64,000 bases of DNA from Pseudobdellovibrio sp. GTDB lineage: Bacteria; Bdellovibrionota; Bdellovibrionia; Bdellovibrionales; Bdellovibrionaceae. Position 1 is the stretch's first letter, and every line of letters begins with the position of its first letter. Below the pieces are notes generated by a model, which saw nothing but the letters and a program-made list of their open reading frames with translations, had not been told where the DNA came from and did no database searches. This document shows, one piece after another, positions 39,917 to 49,823 of this stretch. The position numbers and the translations under genes are program-made. The stretch covers positions 1-64,000 of the forward strand of contig JAMPXC010000007.1 in the NCBI GenBank assembly GCA_023701385.1. The letters are read 5' to 3'.

Positions 39917-41458
39917 ATGAAAACTATGCACTCACACGAAATTTCAACACCACAGAATGCCCCGTTCAAAAAGATTTTAATCGCTAACCGCGGTGAAATC
40001 GCAATTCGAGTCACTCGCGCTTGCCGCGAGCTAGGAATTGGAACGGTTGCTGTATTCAGTGATGCTGATCGCGAAAGTTTACACGTATTCTTAGCCGATG
40101 AAGCTTACCACATTGGACCAAGCCCATCGAAAGAGAGTTACTTAAACTACAAAAAAATCATCGAAGTTGCTAAAGCCGCAGGTGTTGATGCTATTCACCC
40201 TGGGTATGGTTTCTTATCTGAAAATCCGATCTTTGTTCGCGCTTGTAAAGAAGCAGGCATCACATTCATCGGCCCGACTCCTGAAAACATGGAATCAATG
40301 GGAGATAAATTATCTGCCAAAGCTTTAATGAAAAAAGCTGGTGTTCCTTTAGTTCCAGGTTCTGATGGCGGTGTAGAAACTGTTGAAGAAGCTTTAGCTG
40401 TCGTTAAAAAAATCGGTTTACCAATTATCATTAAAGCCACTGCCGGTGGTGGTGGTAAAGGTATGCGCGTTGTACGTAATGAATCAGAAATTGAAAGTGC
40501 GTTCCGCGCTTGCCGTTCTGAAGGTCAAAACTACTTCGCCAACCCTACGGTTTATATCGAAAGATTTATCAACGATCCGAAACATATTGAAATTCAAGTG
40601 TTCGGTGATACGCATGGTAACGTTGTTCACTTATTTGAACGTGAATGTTCGGTACAACGCCGTCACCAAAAAATTATTGAAGAATCACCATCAGTATCTG
40701 TACCGATGGAAGTAAAACTTAAAATGGGTGAAGCAGCTGTTCGTGCTGCTAAATCAATCGGTTACGTAGGTGCTGGTACTATCGAATTTATTTTCGATAA
40801 CCAAACTAAAGAATTTTTCTTCATGGAGATGAACACTCGTCTTCAAGTAGAACATCCGATCACAGAACTTGTTATCGGCGTTGATTTAGTAAAAGAGCAA
40901 ATCTTTGTCGCTAAAGGACAACCACTTAGCTTTAAACAAGAAAACATCAAACAAAAAGGTCATGCGATCGAAGCGCGTATCTGTGCTGAAGATCCAACGA
41001 CATACAAACCACACCCAGGACAAATTCGCGCTTGCCGTCATCCGCAAGGCCCGTTCTTACGTATCGATTCCTACGCGTACCCTGGTTATGAAGTGCCTAT
41101 TTACTACGATCCAATGATTGCGAAAGTAATTACTTGGGGTGATACACGCGAAGAAGCGATCGATCGTATGCAACGTGCTTTAGCTGAGTTCGTTTTAACA
41201 GGTATTAAAACAAATATCGTTTTACACAGAACAATCTTAGGACATGAAAAATTCTTAGATGGTTCATATACAACTCAGTTCATTGAAAAGAACTTTGAAG
41301 TGTTAGAGCCGCAAATGTTCCGTGAAGTAAACGATAAGGTTTTCTTAATTGCAGCAGCAATTACGGCCTTTGAAGACCGTAAATCAAAAGATGTGCGCCG
41401 ATTTAACGTGCGCTCTAACTGGCGCAGTCTTAGCCGTAAGATTGCCTTAAGAACGTAA
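39917..41458 (+). CDS. accC: Biotin carboxylase subunit
   Basis: FKKILIANRGEIAIRVTRACRELGI, KATAGGGGKGMRVV, FMEMNTRLQVEHPITE. Confidence 0.95.
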   Translation: MKTMHSHEISTPQNAPFKKILIANRGEIAIRVTRACRELGIGTVAVFSDADRESLHVFLADEAYHIGPSPSKESYLNYKKIIEVAKAAGVDAIHPGYGFLSENPIFVRACKEAGITFIGPTPENMESMGDKLSAKALMKKAGVPLVPGSDGGVETVEEALAVVKKIGLPIIIKATAGGGGKGMRVVRNESEIESAFRACRSEGQNYFANPTVYIERFINDPKHIEIQVFGDTHGNVVHLFERECSVQRRHQKIIEESPSVSVPMEVKLKMGEAAVRAAKSIGYVGAGTIEFIFDNQTKEFFFMEMNTRLQVEHPITELVIGVDLVKEQIFVAKGQPLSFKQENIKQKGHAIEARICAEDPTTYKPHPGQIRACRHPQGPFLRIDSYAYPGYEVPIYYDPMIAKVITWGDTREEAIDRMQRALAEFVLTGIKTNIVLHRTILGHEKFLDGSYTTQFIEKNFEVLEPQMFREVNDKVFLIAAAITAFEDRKSKDVRRFNVRSNWRSLSRKIALRT

Positions 41459-41475
41459 TTTAAAGGAATAGATAA

Positions 41476-42006
41476 ATGTATTTTGAAGCAGAACTACAAG
41501 GTAGAAAATATAAAGTCGATGTCCATGAAGAACGTCATTCTTGGAAGGTATCATTACAACTTGAAGGCCAAGACTGGAAGCATTACGACGTTTCTAAAAC
41601 TGACTTTCAACACGCTGAAGAGTACGTAAGCTTTCTTTTTGAAGGAAAGTCTTACTTAATCGACGTCTTAGGACAAGATACTGAATACACAGTATTTGCA
41701 CGTAACTCGTTCCGTACGATTAAAATCTTTAATGATGAAATGTTACTTCATGAATCTCTTAAAAAAGGCGGCGGTGCTGGCTCTAATGTAGAATTAAAAG
41801 CCGGTATGCCTGGTAAGATCATCGAGATCTTTGCTAAAGAAGGTGAAGTGGTTAAAGCCGGTAAACCGCTATTAATCATGGAAGCCATGAAGATGGAAAA
41901 TGAAATGCGCGCATCGAGCGATGTTAAGATCAAACAGATCTGCGTAAAACAAGGCGACTCTGTTGAAAACGGAGCTGTTCTTATTAAGTTCGAAAAGCCT
42001 TCTTAG
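41476..42006 (+). CDS. Biotin carboxyl carrier domain protein
   Basis: Biotinylation motif IMEAMKMENEMRA. Confidence 0.93.
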   Translation: MYFEAELQGRKYKVDVHEERHSWKVSLQLEGQDWKHYDVSKTDFQHAEEYVSFLFEGKSYLIDVLGQDTEYTVFARNSFRTIKIFNDEMLLHESLKKGGGAGSNVELKAGMPGKIIEIFAKEGEVVKAGKPLLIMEAMKMENEMRASSDVKIKQICVKQGDSVENGAVLIKFEKPS

Positions 42007-42054
42007 TTTTTGAAGGTGCCAGGCCTTTTTTACTACACTTAAAATTGTTATAAG

Positions 42055-42088
42055 TAAAAAACCCAGCTTATTACGGCTGGGTTTTTTA
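42055..42088 (+). terminator. Rho-independent terminator after the carboxylase operon
   Basis: AAAACCCAGC-ttattacg-GCTGGGTTTTTT. Confidence 0.88.
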
Positions 42089-42164
42089 TTTTGTGATCTC
42101 CATTTTGAAACCGATTTAAAATTTGATTTTGATAAAGTATCAAATTTTAACTTTTGAGCTTAAA

Positions 42165-42941
42165 TTATAGAGCTGAGAAATTACCTAACCCGTCGATGTG
42201 ATACGAGTAAGACTGAGTCTCTGTTTTTAAGATTGTTGAAACTGTCCAGTTAATGTTGATGATCATGCCCGCTAAAGGATTTTCTGAAGTTCCTTTATTA
42301 TAAACTGATTCAACCTGGGCCTGTACGTTAAACGTGTATAGGTAAGCTGTTGAAAATTCTTGTGGCTCAACAGATACGTAACCAATGTACTTGCCTTGTC
42401 CTTTATAACTACCGCCTGATAAATAAATAATTTTATAAACCAGTTTTGCAACAGTTACGCCGTATAAGTTTTTATAACTGATTTCGTAAAATTTAGCTTT
42501 TGGATTGTTCCAACCTTCTAACTGTTGCCAAGCTGTAATATTTTGCGGAACCGCTGTTGCTTTTTGCTGTTTGTAGTTAGCAACTGGTTTTCCTTTTTCA
42601 AGAACATTCCAGATTTTTGTTCCGATATTAATGATTTTATCGACGATAATTTCAACTTTATTTAACTTATCGATGGCTTGATCTAAGGGATCTCCACCAA
42701 GCTGATCACCAAAATTAATCACGTCACCAGCGACTTTTTCTTTTTGAAATTGCACTTGTTCGAAATTAAATTTGCCATGATTTTTTTGTTCGTACTTTTC
42801 TGTGACATCTTGGACTTCCACGTTCAGTGTAGTCAGTTGGTTAACCATGTCTGCCGTAAGATCGCGACTATCGAGTGATTGCGCGTTGGCTATGAAAGGC
42901 AAAGTTAAACTTGCGAGAACCATAATCGTTAAAAACTTCAT
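42165..42941 (-). CDS. Secreted protein of unknown function
   Basis: Signal peptide MKFLTIMVLASLTLPFIANAQS. Confidence 0.65.
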   Translation of the reverse strand: MKFLTIMVLASLTLPFIANAQSLDSRDLTADMVNQLTTLNVEVQDVTEKYEQKNHGKFNFEQVQFQKEKVAGDVINFGDQLGGDPLDQAIDKLNKVEIIVDKIINIGTKIWNVLEKGKPVANYKQQKATAVPQNITAWQQLEGWNNPKAKFYEISYKNLYGVTVAKLVYKIIYLSGGSYKGQGKYIGYVSVEPQEFSTAYLYTFNVQAQVESVYNKGTSENPLAGMIININWTVSTILKTETQSYSYHIDGLGNFSAL

Positions 42942-43090
42942 ACATTCCCCCTATGGATGTGGCTGCAACATATGAAGCCTGTACATGTTTAGCAACAATT
43001 TTGGGCATATTTGTAAAGAAAATAGGAACGTACAAAAGTTTGTCACAGCTGGCATGCCCAATGCTTTTATAGCTGGTTTTACGAGGGAAT

Positions 43091-46000
43091 GTGGAACTAA
43101 CAAAGCCTAACAGCAATTTGACAGCGCTCAGTTTGAAGCTGACTCGGTGGCTTTCTTTAATTGTTTTTTTACTCCCTTTATTAGCTCTTGTTGGCTACAT
43201 TTTTGAGGTACCGTTTTTAACGGGAGCTTTTTCAACTTTTCCACCAATGCGCCCGAACACTGTGGTGGGGTTGTTCGTTTTATCTCTTAGCATTTTTTTA
43301 ACATCCCTAAACAAACCGTTTCGTTTTCTGATTTCGCTCGGCGTGTTTTTCTGTATAGCGCTGGGAAGTTTTACCTTGGCGGGGCATTTTTTGCCTTTTG
43401 CAAATAGCCCCACATCTCCACAAGCTGCTTTAAATTTTATTCTCTTTGGTGTCAGTATTTTTATTTATTCTTTCACGCCCCGATTTATTCCCTTTGCACA
43501 GATCTTAATTTTATTTGCCGGCGTAAATGCAGAAATCGCTCTAGCCGGATATATCTTTAACGCTATCGAAGTTTATGGTTTTCCGATGGAAAGTAGCGGT
43601 CTTGACATGTCCGTGCAAACCGCCACCTGCTTTATATTAGCTGGTGTAGCGATGGTTTGCTCACGCCCTGAAGCCGGAATGACCCAATTACTTTTTCGAG
43701 AAAAATCGCACAGCGGCGCTGTCGCGAGAAAATTATTTTTAACGGTGATCTTTGGCCCTTTAGCCATCGGGGCCTTAACTCATCTTGGATTATTTCTTGG
43801 TCTTTACCAGGACCGCGTTCACGATGTGCTATTTGTTTTAATTTTTCTGACTGTTATTATTCGCACAACGTGGCAATCAGCCAAACAATCCGAAGTCGAA
43901 GAATTACGCGCCGAAAAAGCCCTCGAAGAAAAGCAACTTTTTGAATCTTTTGTTGAAAATTCTCTGGATTTTGCAGCCATTACCGGAACAGATAATTTAC
44001 CTAAATATTTAAATCCGGCCGGGCGTAATATGGTTGGTATTGCTGCCGATTATGCGATTGAAAACGCTTCAATCACTGATTTTTACCTGTCTAAAGATCG
44101 CAGTTATGCGATTGATATTATTAAACGTTCATTGAATGAAAACGGCCGCTGGCAAGGCGAAACCACATTTCGCCACTGGAAAAGCGATAAGCCTATACCT
44201 GTCTGGCATACAGCATTTCTTATCCGCGATAAAGTCAGTCAAAAAATTCTTGGCACAGGGTTTATCACCCGCGACATGACTTGCCGTAAGGCTTTAGAAG
44301 ATGAATTGCGTTTATCTGAAGCAAAGTCTTCGGGAATTATTTCGATTTCAACAGACGCCATTATTTCAATCGATCAGGAACAAAATATTATTTTATTTAA
44401 TGAAGGCGCTGAAAAAATTTTTAATTATAACAAAACTGAAATTATGGGGCAAAAACTAGATCTTCTTATTCCCGAGAGATTTCGGGCAGCTCATCATAAT
44501 CATGTCATTCATTTTTTTCACAGCAAGGGAGCCGCTCGTCGTATGGGAGAACGTGGCACCACCATTTACGGCCGCAGAAAAAATGGTGAAGAGTTTCCAG
44601 CAGACGCCGCGATCTCAAAAATTGATGTCGGCGGGAGCCAAATTATGACTGTGACTTTGCGTGATATTACTGACCGTGTGCGTACAGAAAAAGCCCAGCT
44701 GTTTTTATCTGAAGTCAGTACGGCTTTAGCTGAAGGACTTATTCTAGAAAGTACTCTACAGCGCTTAGCAGAACTTGTTGTTAAAAATTTATCAGATTTC
44801 TGCATTTTAGAAATTGCCTGCGACAATGATCAAGAGTCGCTTCTTAAAATTGTCAGTAAAAGTATAACTCAAGAAAATAAATGCGATGAATGTATTAAAT
44901 TAGCAGAATTAGTTAAATCTTCACCGAGTGCTTTTTCGCAGCTTATTTTAAAGATCAGACAGCCGATCATGATCGAAACGATTAACGAAGAACACCTGAC
45001 GTTACTTTCAAGCAGCGAAGCTCAGTTAACAACTTTAAAAAATCTGCATTTAAGTTCGCTGTTATCAGTACCTATGATGGCGCACAATAAATTTATCGGA
45101 ACCCTTGTGTTGGTGTCGACATCACCAGAACGCCAGTACCACGATAACGATTTACGGCTGGCTGAAGAGTTGGCCTCGCGCGCAGCTTTATCGATTGAAA
45201 ATTCGCATCTTTATAACCAGGCCAAAAATGCCATCGCGACGCGTGAAGATATTCTGGCTGTTGTTTCGCACGATTTAAAAAATCCTTTAACCGCCATTAA
45301 ACTTATTGGCCAGACATTAAAGTTATTAGAAGCTCCCGATAAAGCTACCTGTGACCGGCTTGCCACTAAAATTGAAAATTCCGCACGACAGATGCAAGTT
45401 CTCATTGGTGATCTGCTGGATTTTGCCAAAATCGAAAGTGGTACATTTTCCGTATCACAAAAATCAGACAGTTTAATGAATGCTGTTCGTGAAACCGTTG
45501 AATCTATGCAGGTGCAGGCTGAAGCTAAACAGCAAAGTTTAACTTGCGACCTTTTAAAAGACTTACCTCGAGTGAATATTGATCTCCCACGAATTGCGCA
45601 AGTTATGTCAAACCTTGTCGGCAACGCTCTTAAATTTACACCGGCCGGAGGCCGCATTACCATTTCTGCAAAAGCCCGCAGGTTTGATGTTTTAGTTTCA
45701 GTTTCAGATACGGGCTCAGGAATTCCTGCAGAAAATTTAACAAAAATTTTTGATCGTTTCTGGCAAGCTGAGACCACAAAAAATAAGGGAAGTGGACTTG
45801 GGCTTTCTATCGCAAAAGGAATTGTGCAAGCCCACGGCGGAAAAATCTGGGCTGAAAGCCGGATCGGCATAGGCACAACGATTAATTTTACTTTGCCATT
45901 ATCAGCTGAAGCCTTCGGTGATAGCGATAAAACGAAATCTAGGCCATCATCATTAACCACTGAACCCTTAGATTTCTCACAACCAGTTCTTATGGGCTCA

Positions 46001-46366
46001 AAAATTCTAGTTGTTGATGATTCGCCGGATAATTTGTTTTTAATAAAACATCTCTTAGAAAGTATGGGCGCTGAAGTGACCGTAGCTGAAAGTGTTAAAT
46101 CAGCCCTTTCAAATATTAAGTTTTCTATGCCGCATGTTTTATTTACTGACATCGAAATGCCCGAAGAAACTGGGTACGACCTGCTTTCACAGTTACGCCA
46201 TTCGAGCGATGCGAAAAGTAAAACTCTTCCGGTAATTGCACTGACAGCCCATAGCCATGGTCAAGAAATGAACCGCATAAAAAAAGCGGGCTTTGATTTT
46301 TATTTATCAAAGCCCATTAACTTAGAAAAAATGATTTCTGCGATATTACAATTTACGAAGCACTAA
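43091..46366 (+). CDS. Hybrid sensor histidine kinase: multi-TM N-terminus, PAS, GAF, HisKA/HATPase, receiver
   Basis: VVSHDLKNPLTAIKL H-box, DTGSGIPAENLTKIFDRFWQ, GSGLGLSIAKGIVQAHGG, receiver ILVVDDSPDNLFLI...FTDIEMPEETG. Confidence 0.93.
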   Translation: MELTKPNSNLTALSLKLTRWLSLIVFLLPLLALVGYIFEVPFLTGAFSTFPPMRPNTVVGLFVLSLSIFLTSLNKPFRFLISLGVFFCIALGSFTLAGHFLPFANSPTSPQAALNFILFGVSIFIYSFTPRFIPFAQILILFAGVNAEIALAGYIFNAIEVYGFPMESSGLDMSVQTATCFILAGVAMVCSRPEAGMTQLLFREKSHSGAVARKLFLTVIFGPLAIGALTHLGLFLGLYQDRVHDVLFVLIFLTVIIRTTWQSAKQSEVEELRAEKALEEKQLFESFVENSLDFAAITGTDNLPKYLNPAGRNMVGIAADYAIENASITDFYLSKDRSYAIDIIKRSLNENGRWQGETTFRHWKSDKPIPVWHTAFLIRDKVSQKILGTGFITRDMTCRKALEDELRLSEAKSSGIISISTDAIISIDQEQNIILFNEGAEKIFNYNKTEIMGQKLDLLIPERFRAAHHNHVIHFFHSKGAARRMGERGTTIYGRRKNGEEFPADAAISKIDVGGSQIMTVTLRDITDRVRTEKAQLFLSEVSTALAEGLILESTLQRLAELVVKNLSDFCILEIACDNDQESLLKIVSKSITQENKCDECIKLAELVKSSPSAFSQLILKIRQPIMIETINEEHLTLLSSSEAQLTTLKNLHLSSLLSVPMMAHNKFIGTLVLVSTSPERQYHDNDLRLAEELASRAALSIENSHLYNQAKNAIATREDILAVVSHDLKNPLTAIKLIGQTLKLLEAPDKATCDRLATKIENSARQMQVLIGDLLDFAKIESGTFSVSQKSDSLMNAVRETVESMQVQAEAKQQSLTCDLLKDLPRVNIDLPRIAQVMSNLVGNALKFTPAGGRITISAKARRFDVLVSVSDTGSGIPAENLTKIFDRFWQAETTKNKGSGLGLSIAKGIVQAHGGKIWAESRIGIGTTINFTLPLSAEAFGDSDKTKSRPSSLTTEPLDFSQPVLMGSKILVVDDSPDNLFLIKHLLESMGAEVTVAESVKSALSNIKFSMPHVLFTDIEMPEETGYDLLSQLRHSSDAKSKTLPVIALTAHSHGQEMNRIKKAGFDFYLSKPINLEKMISAILQFTKH

Positions 46367-46377
46367 TTAGTTCCAGG

Positions 46378-46980
46378 TTAGATCTTGCTTAATAGCTCTT
46401 GTTTTTTAGCATCATACTCAGCTTGTGATAAAGCGCCAGACTGATATAATCTATGTAAATCTTCAATAGCTTTAGAAACATCTGCTGATTGCGCAGAAAT
46501 TGATGTTGATGAAACTGAGCTTGCTGCATTTGACACCGTCGTTGCATCACCAGAAAGTCTATTAAATAAAACTTTCATTTCTGATTTCCAAACTTGGAAG
46601 TAGTTTAAATCTGGTGGCTCTTGGTTAATCACAACACTTTCAGCGATCATATCGTGAAGTGTTTGACGTTTAGCCGTAAATAAATTCATTAAATAACCAA
46701 TACATAAAACTAAGCCCGATAAAATACTGCAAAAATATCTGATGTAAGCTTGTTTTAACGTTAAACGTTCACCGGATTCAGAAAGAACAACCATACCCAT
46801 CATGGCTTTGCCTGGAGTACCTTTTAAAGCTGAAGCTTCAAATACTGGTTTATAAACCAAACCCAAAATAATTCCGCCAACGTACGGAAGTAACAATCCT
46901 AAAATCCATGCTGGAATCAACATGATTAAACCATCTAAAAACGAAGCAACAAATCTTCTCCAAAAACCTGAATATACCAT
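46378..46980 (-). CDS. RDD-family membrane protein with C-terminal SHOCT domain
   Basis: GFWRRFVASFLDGLIM; LHRLYQSGALSQAEYDAKKQELLSKI. Confidence 0.85.
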   Translation of the reverse strand: MVYSGFWRRFVASFLDGLIMLIPAWILGLLLPYVGGIILGLVYKPVFEASALKGTPGKAMMGMVVLSESGERLTLKQAYIRYFCSILSGLVLCIGYLMNLFTAKRQTLHDMIAESVVINQEPPDLNYFQVWKSEMKVLFNRLSGDATTVSNAASSVSSTSISAQSADVSKAIEDLHRLYQSGALSQAEYDAKKQELLSKI

Positions 46981-46991
46981 ATTACGATCTC

Positions 46992-47753
46992 CTAGTTTTC
47001 AAAATTTTCTGATAATGTTTTTTTCTTTTCGAAAAAACCTACAATTACAATCGAAATTTCATACATCACCCATAGCGGTACCATAAGTAAAATCATACTT
47101 AAAGCATCCGGCGGTGCTGCAACAGCTGACACGGCCGTAATAGCCACAACAGCATATTTCTTTTTTTCTTTTAAAAATCTTTGCGACACCAAACCCATCA
47201 TACCTAAGAAAGTAATGACTACAGGCATTTCAAAAGTTAATCCAAAGATCACTGCTGTCTGCGTAAAGAATCCTAAATAATGATCGATCGTGATCATCGG
47301 TTTGTCGATATCACCACCAAAGGTCATTAAAAATTTAAAGGCCATAGGAAGAACTACGAAGTAACTAAAAAGCACACCTAAGATAAATTGAAATGTTCCA
47401 AAGAAAATAAAGCCTGTCGCCATTTTCTTTTCGTTGCGATAAAGCGCCGGTGAAATAAATTTCCAAAGTTGGTATAACCAAAAAGGCGCGGACACAACTA
47501 AGCCTGCAACAAACGCAATTTTAATGTGAGCCATGAATTTATCAATTGGGCCTGTGAAAACTAATCCACCATTCGGTAAATACGGCTGAATCGGTTTACG
47601 GATAATATCAAAAAGCTTTTCGCTAAAACCCCAGCACAAACACATTCCAAAAAAGATCGCAAATGCGGCACGAGTTAGGCGAAAGCGTAGCTCGCCGATA
47701 TGTTCGATCAACGACATGTTTTTTTCTTCATCTTGATTAAGATTTTGATTCAT
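46992..47753 (-). CDS. tatC: Sec-independent translocase TatC
   Basis: MSLIEHIGELRFRLTRAAFAIFFG, six TM segments, FGLTFEMPVVITFL. Confidence 0.95.
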   Translation of the reverse strand: MNQNLNQDEEKNMSLIEHIGELRFRLTRAAFAIFFGMCLCWGFSEKLFDIIRKPIQPYLPNGGLVFTGPIDKFMAHIKIAFVAGLVVSAPFWLYQLWKFISPALYRNEKKMATGFIFFGTFQFILGVLFSYFVVLPMAFKFLMTFGGDIDKPMITIDHYLGFFTQTAVIFGLTFEMPVVITFLGMMGLVSQRFLKEKKKYAVVAITAVSAVAAPPDALSMILLMVPLWVMYEISIVIVGFFEKKKTLSENFEN

Positions 47754-48024
47754 CTGATTTTTCTGCGGCCACTTCGTCTAAATTTTTTACCGGCGCAGAT
47801 TGTGTCGGTTGTTGGCTATGAGCTTGCTGTGGCGGCGGTTGTGTTTTGAGTAAATCAGATGGTTTGAATTCCGCTTCGCGTTTTAATTCATCGAACACAC
47901 CTGAAGTGCTACGGCGAAGATCGTTAAACATGCGGCCGATATTGCGCATTACTTCCGGTAATTTTTCCGGTGGAATCACAATGATAAGGATTATTCCAAG
48001 AATAACCAAATGACTAAAACTCAT
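47737..48024 (-). CDS. TatA/TatB-like translocase subunit
   Basis: LVILGIILIIVIPPEKLPEVMRNIGRMFNDLRR; overlaps tatC. Confidence 0.85.
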   Translation of the reverse strand: MSFSHLVILGIILIIVIPPEKLPEVMRNIGRMFNDLRRSTSGVFDELKREAEFKPSDLLKTQPPPQQAHSQQPTQSAPVKNLDEVAAEKSDESKS

Positions 48025-48039
48025 GTATTAAGTTTTAGC

Positions 48040-48675
48040 TTAGGCTTTGTTAACTTTCAATTGTTCTTTTGGCAGGGTCACAATACCCATTTGATTGAGT
48101 TTTTCACGGGCGACTTCAGATCCCGTTTTCAGATACTTGTCATATAGCCTTAAAACGTTCTGGTCGGCTTGCACCGCAGATTTTTCGCTCATATAGCTTA
48201 GCACCTCAACAAACTCTAAAAAACGCTTAGAAAAGGTTTTATACACTTCGCTTAAGTGATCTTCTTTAGTCCAGCTCGCTAAGTTAAAATAAGCCGCCGA
48301 ACCCATTTCAGAATAGTAATCAATATCAACTAACTTCTTTTGCAATGAATCACCAAAAAAGCCCGCCGTGTATAATGACCGGTCTGCTAAACTTTTCATG
48401 ATTTCTTTTTTTCGTGCAGTTTCAGAATTCATAGCCACTAAGTACATTTCAGCCAGGGTTTTTGGCGGATTTTCTGTCTGATCGTTATGTGTACTTTGTG
48501 GGGTAAATAAATTACGGGAATCAAGATAGTGTTTAAGCATATGAACAAGATACGTTTCCAAGTACGGAAACGACTTTACTTTTCTTTGCTCTAAAGCTTC
48601 CTTTAGCGCTTCGGAAAAATGCTGTTCAGGCGAAATAAATAAAAATCCCATCTTGATATGCTTATCGGCCTTCAT
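48040..48675 (-). CDS. Hypothetical protein
   Basis: Intact 211-aa ORF in the tat cluster; no recognised family. Confidence 0.6.
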   Translation of the reverse strand: MKADKHIKMGFLFISPEQHFSEALKEALEQRKVKSFPYLETYLVHMLKHYLDSRNLFTPQSTHNDQTENPPKTLAEMYLVAMNSETARKKEIMKSLADRSLYTAGFFGDSLQKKLVDIDYYSEMGSAAYFNLASWTKEDHLSEVYKTFSKRFLEFVEVLSYMSEKSAVQADQNVLRLYDKYLKTGSEVAREKLNQMGIVTLPKEQLKVNKA

Positions 48676-48776
48676 CTAGTCGTGCTTAACCTGAAAATAG
48701 CGCCCAGCTTCAATTCGCGGCTAAAGTCTGGTTAAAATAGACTTAAACCTGTTTCAAAATAATCCGATAAGAACTT

Positions 48777-49823
48777 ATGCTGAATTATGGCCCACTAAAA
48801 TCTTTACTCCTCTCGGATGACATGAGCGAAATCATGGTGAATTCGTGGGATCACATTTTCGTTGAACACAAAGGTTGTCTCGTAAGAACTGCTGCGCGTT
48901 TTATCGATGCGCGTGAGTTTCAAGATTTAGTTTTTGCCATCTTATTAAATGACAAACATGACTACAGTAAAACTTATTCTTTTGATGGAATTTTACCCGA
49001 AGGTCACCGTTACAATATCACTCTACCGCCATTAAGCCCCAGAGGGCCAACACTAACCATCAGAAAATTTTTAGAAAAGAATTTTTCTTTAGACCAAATG
49101 ATCGCTTCTGAATTTATGTCTGATAAAACAGCGCGCTTTTTAAAGCTGGCTGTTGAAGCCCGTTTAAATATCGTGGTGTCTGGCGGTACCGGCACAGGCA
49201 AAACTTCATTCTTAAATACTTTAGCTAGTCTTATTCCTGAAGATCAGCGCGTGGTTTCGGTTGAAGATACGCAAGAGCTTCGCCCTACACATGTAAATTG
49301 GATTTATTTAAAAACCGTTAAAGGCGAAAAAGGCACTGTAACTGCGCGCGATTGTGTGTTTAATGCCCTTCGCATGCGCCCTGACCGAATTATCGTCGGT
49401 GAATGCCGCGGCTCAGAAGCCTTTGATATGTTACAGGCCATGAACACAGGTCACGAAGGCTCAATGACTTCGATTCACTCAAATTCAGCGAATGATTGTT
49501 TGGCACGTTTAGAAACGTTAATTAACGTAGCTAATCCCGATATGCCTCTTAAAATGGTGCGCACACAAATTTCTGAAGCGGTTGATTTAATTGTTCAGTT
49601 AAAACGTTTACCGGATGGGCGGCGTCAAATTTCAGAAATTATTGAACTCACTGGAATGGAAATCGATATTATTACCCGCTCACCGATTTTTACACGTAAT
49701 AAATCTGCGAAACTTGATGTAACAGGTTATGTTCCTGATGTAATTCAAAGAATCAACTATTCGGCGAAAAAGATTTCGCCGCAGTTTTTTGATCCTAATA
49801 CCCAGCTTAAAAAATCAAGCTAG
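48777..49823 (+). CDS. CpaF/TadA-family secretion ATPase
   Basis: Walker [51 protein letters not shown]. Confidence 0.92.
   Translation: MLNYGPLKSLLLSDDMSEIMVNSWDHIFVEHKGCLVRTAARFIDAREFQDLVFAILLNDKHDYSKTYSFDGILPEGHRYNITLPPLSPRGPTLTIRKFLEKNFSLDQMIASEFMSDKTARFLKLAVEARLNIVVSGGTGTGKTSFLNTLASLIPEDQRVVSVEDTQELRPTHVNWIYLKTVKGEKGTVTARDCVFNALRMRPDRIIVGECRGSEAFDMLQAMNTGHEGSMTSIHSNSANDCLARLETLINVANPDMPLKMVRTQISEAVDLIVQLKRLPDGRRQISEIIELTGMEIDIITRSPIFTRNKSAKLDVTGYVPDVIQRINYSAKKISPQFFDPNTQLKKSS

Noticed and set aside
45211-46152. 313-aa antisense ORF under the histidine kinase
   Set aside because: The sense frame carries clear HisKA/HATPase/REC motifs; the antisense product has no recognisable domain.
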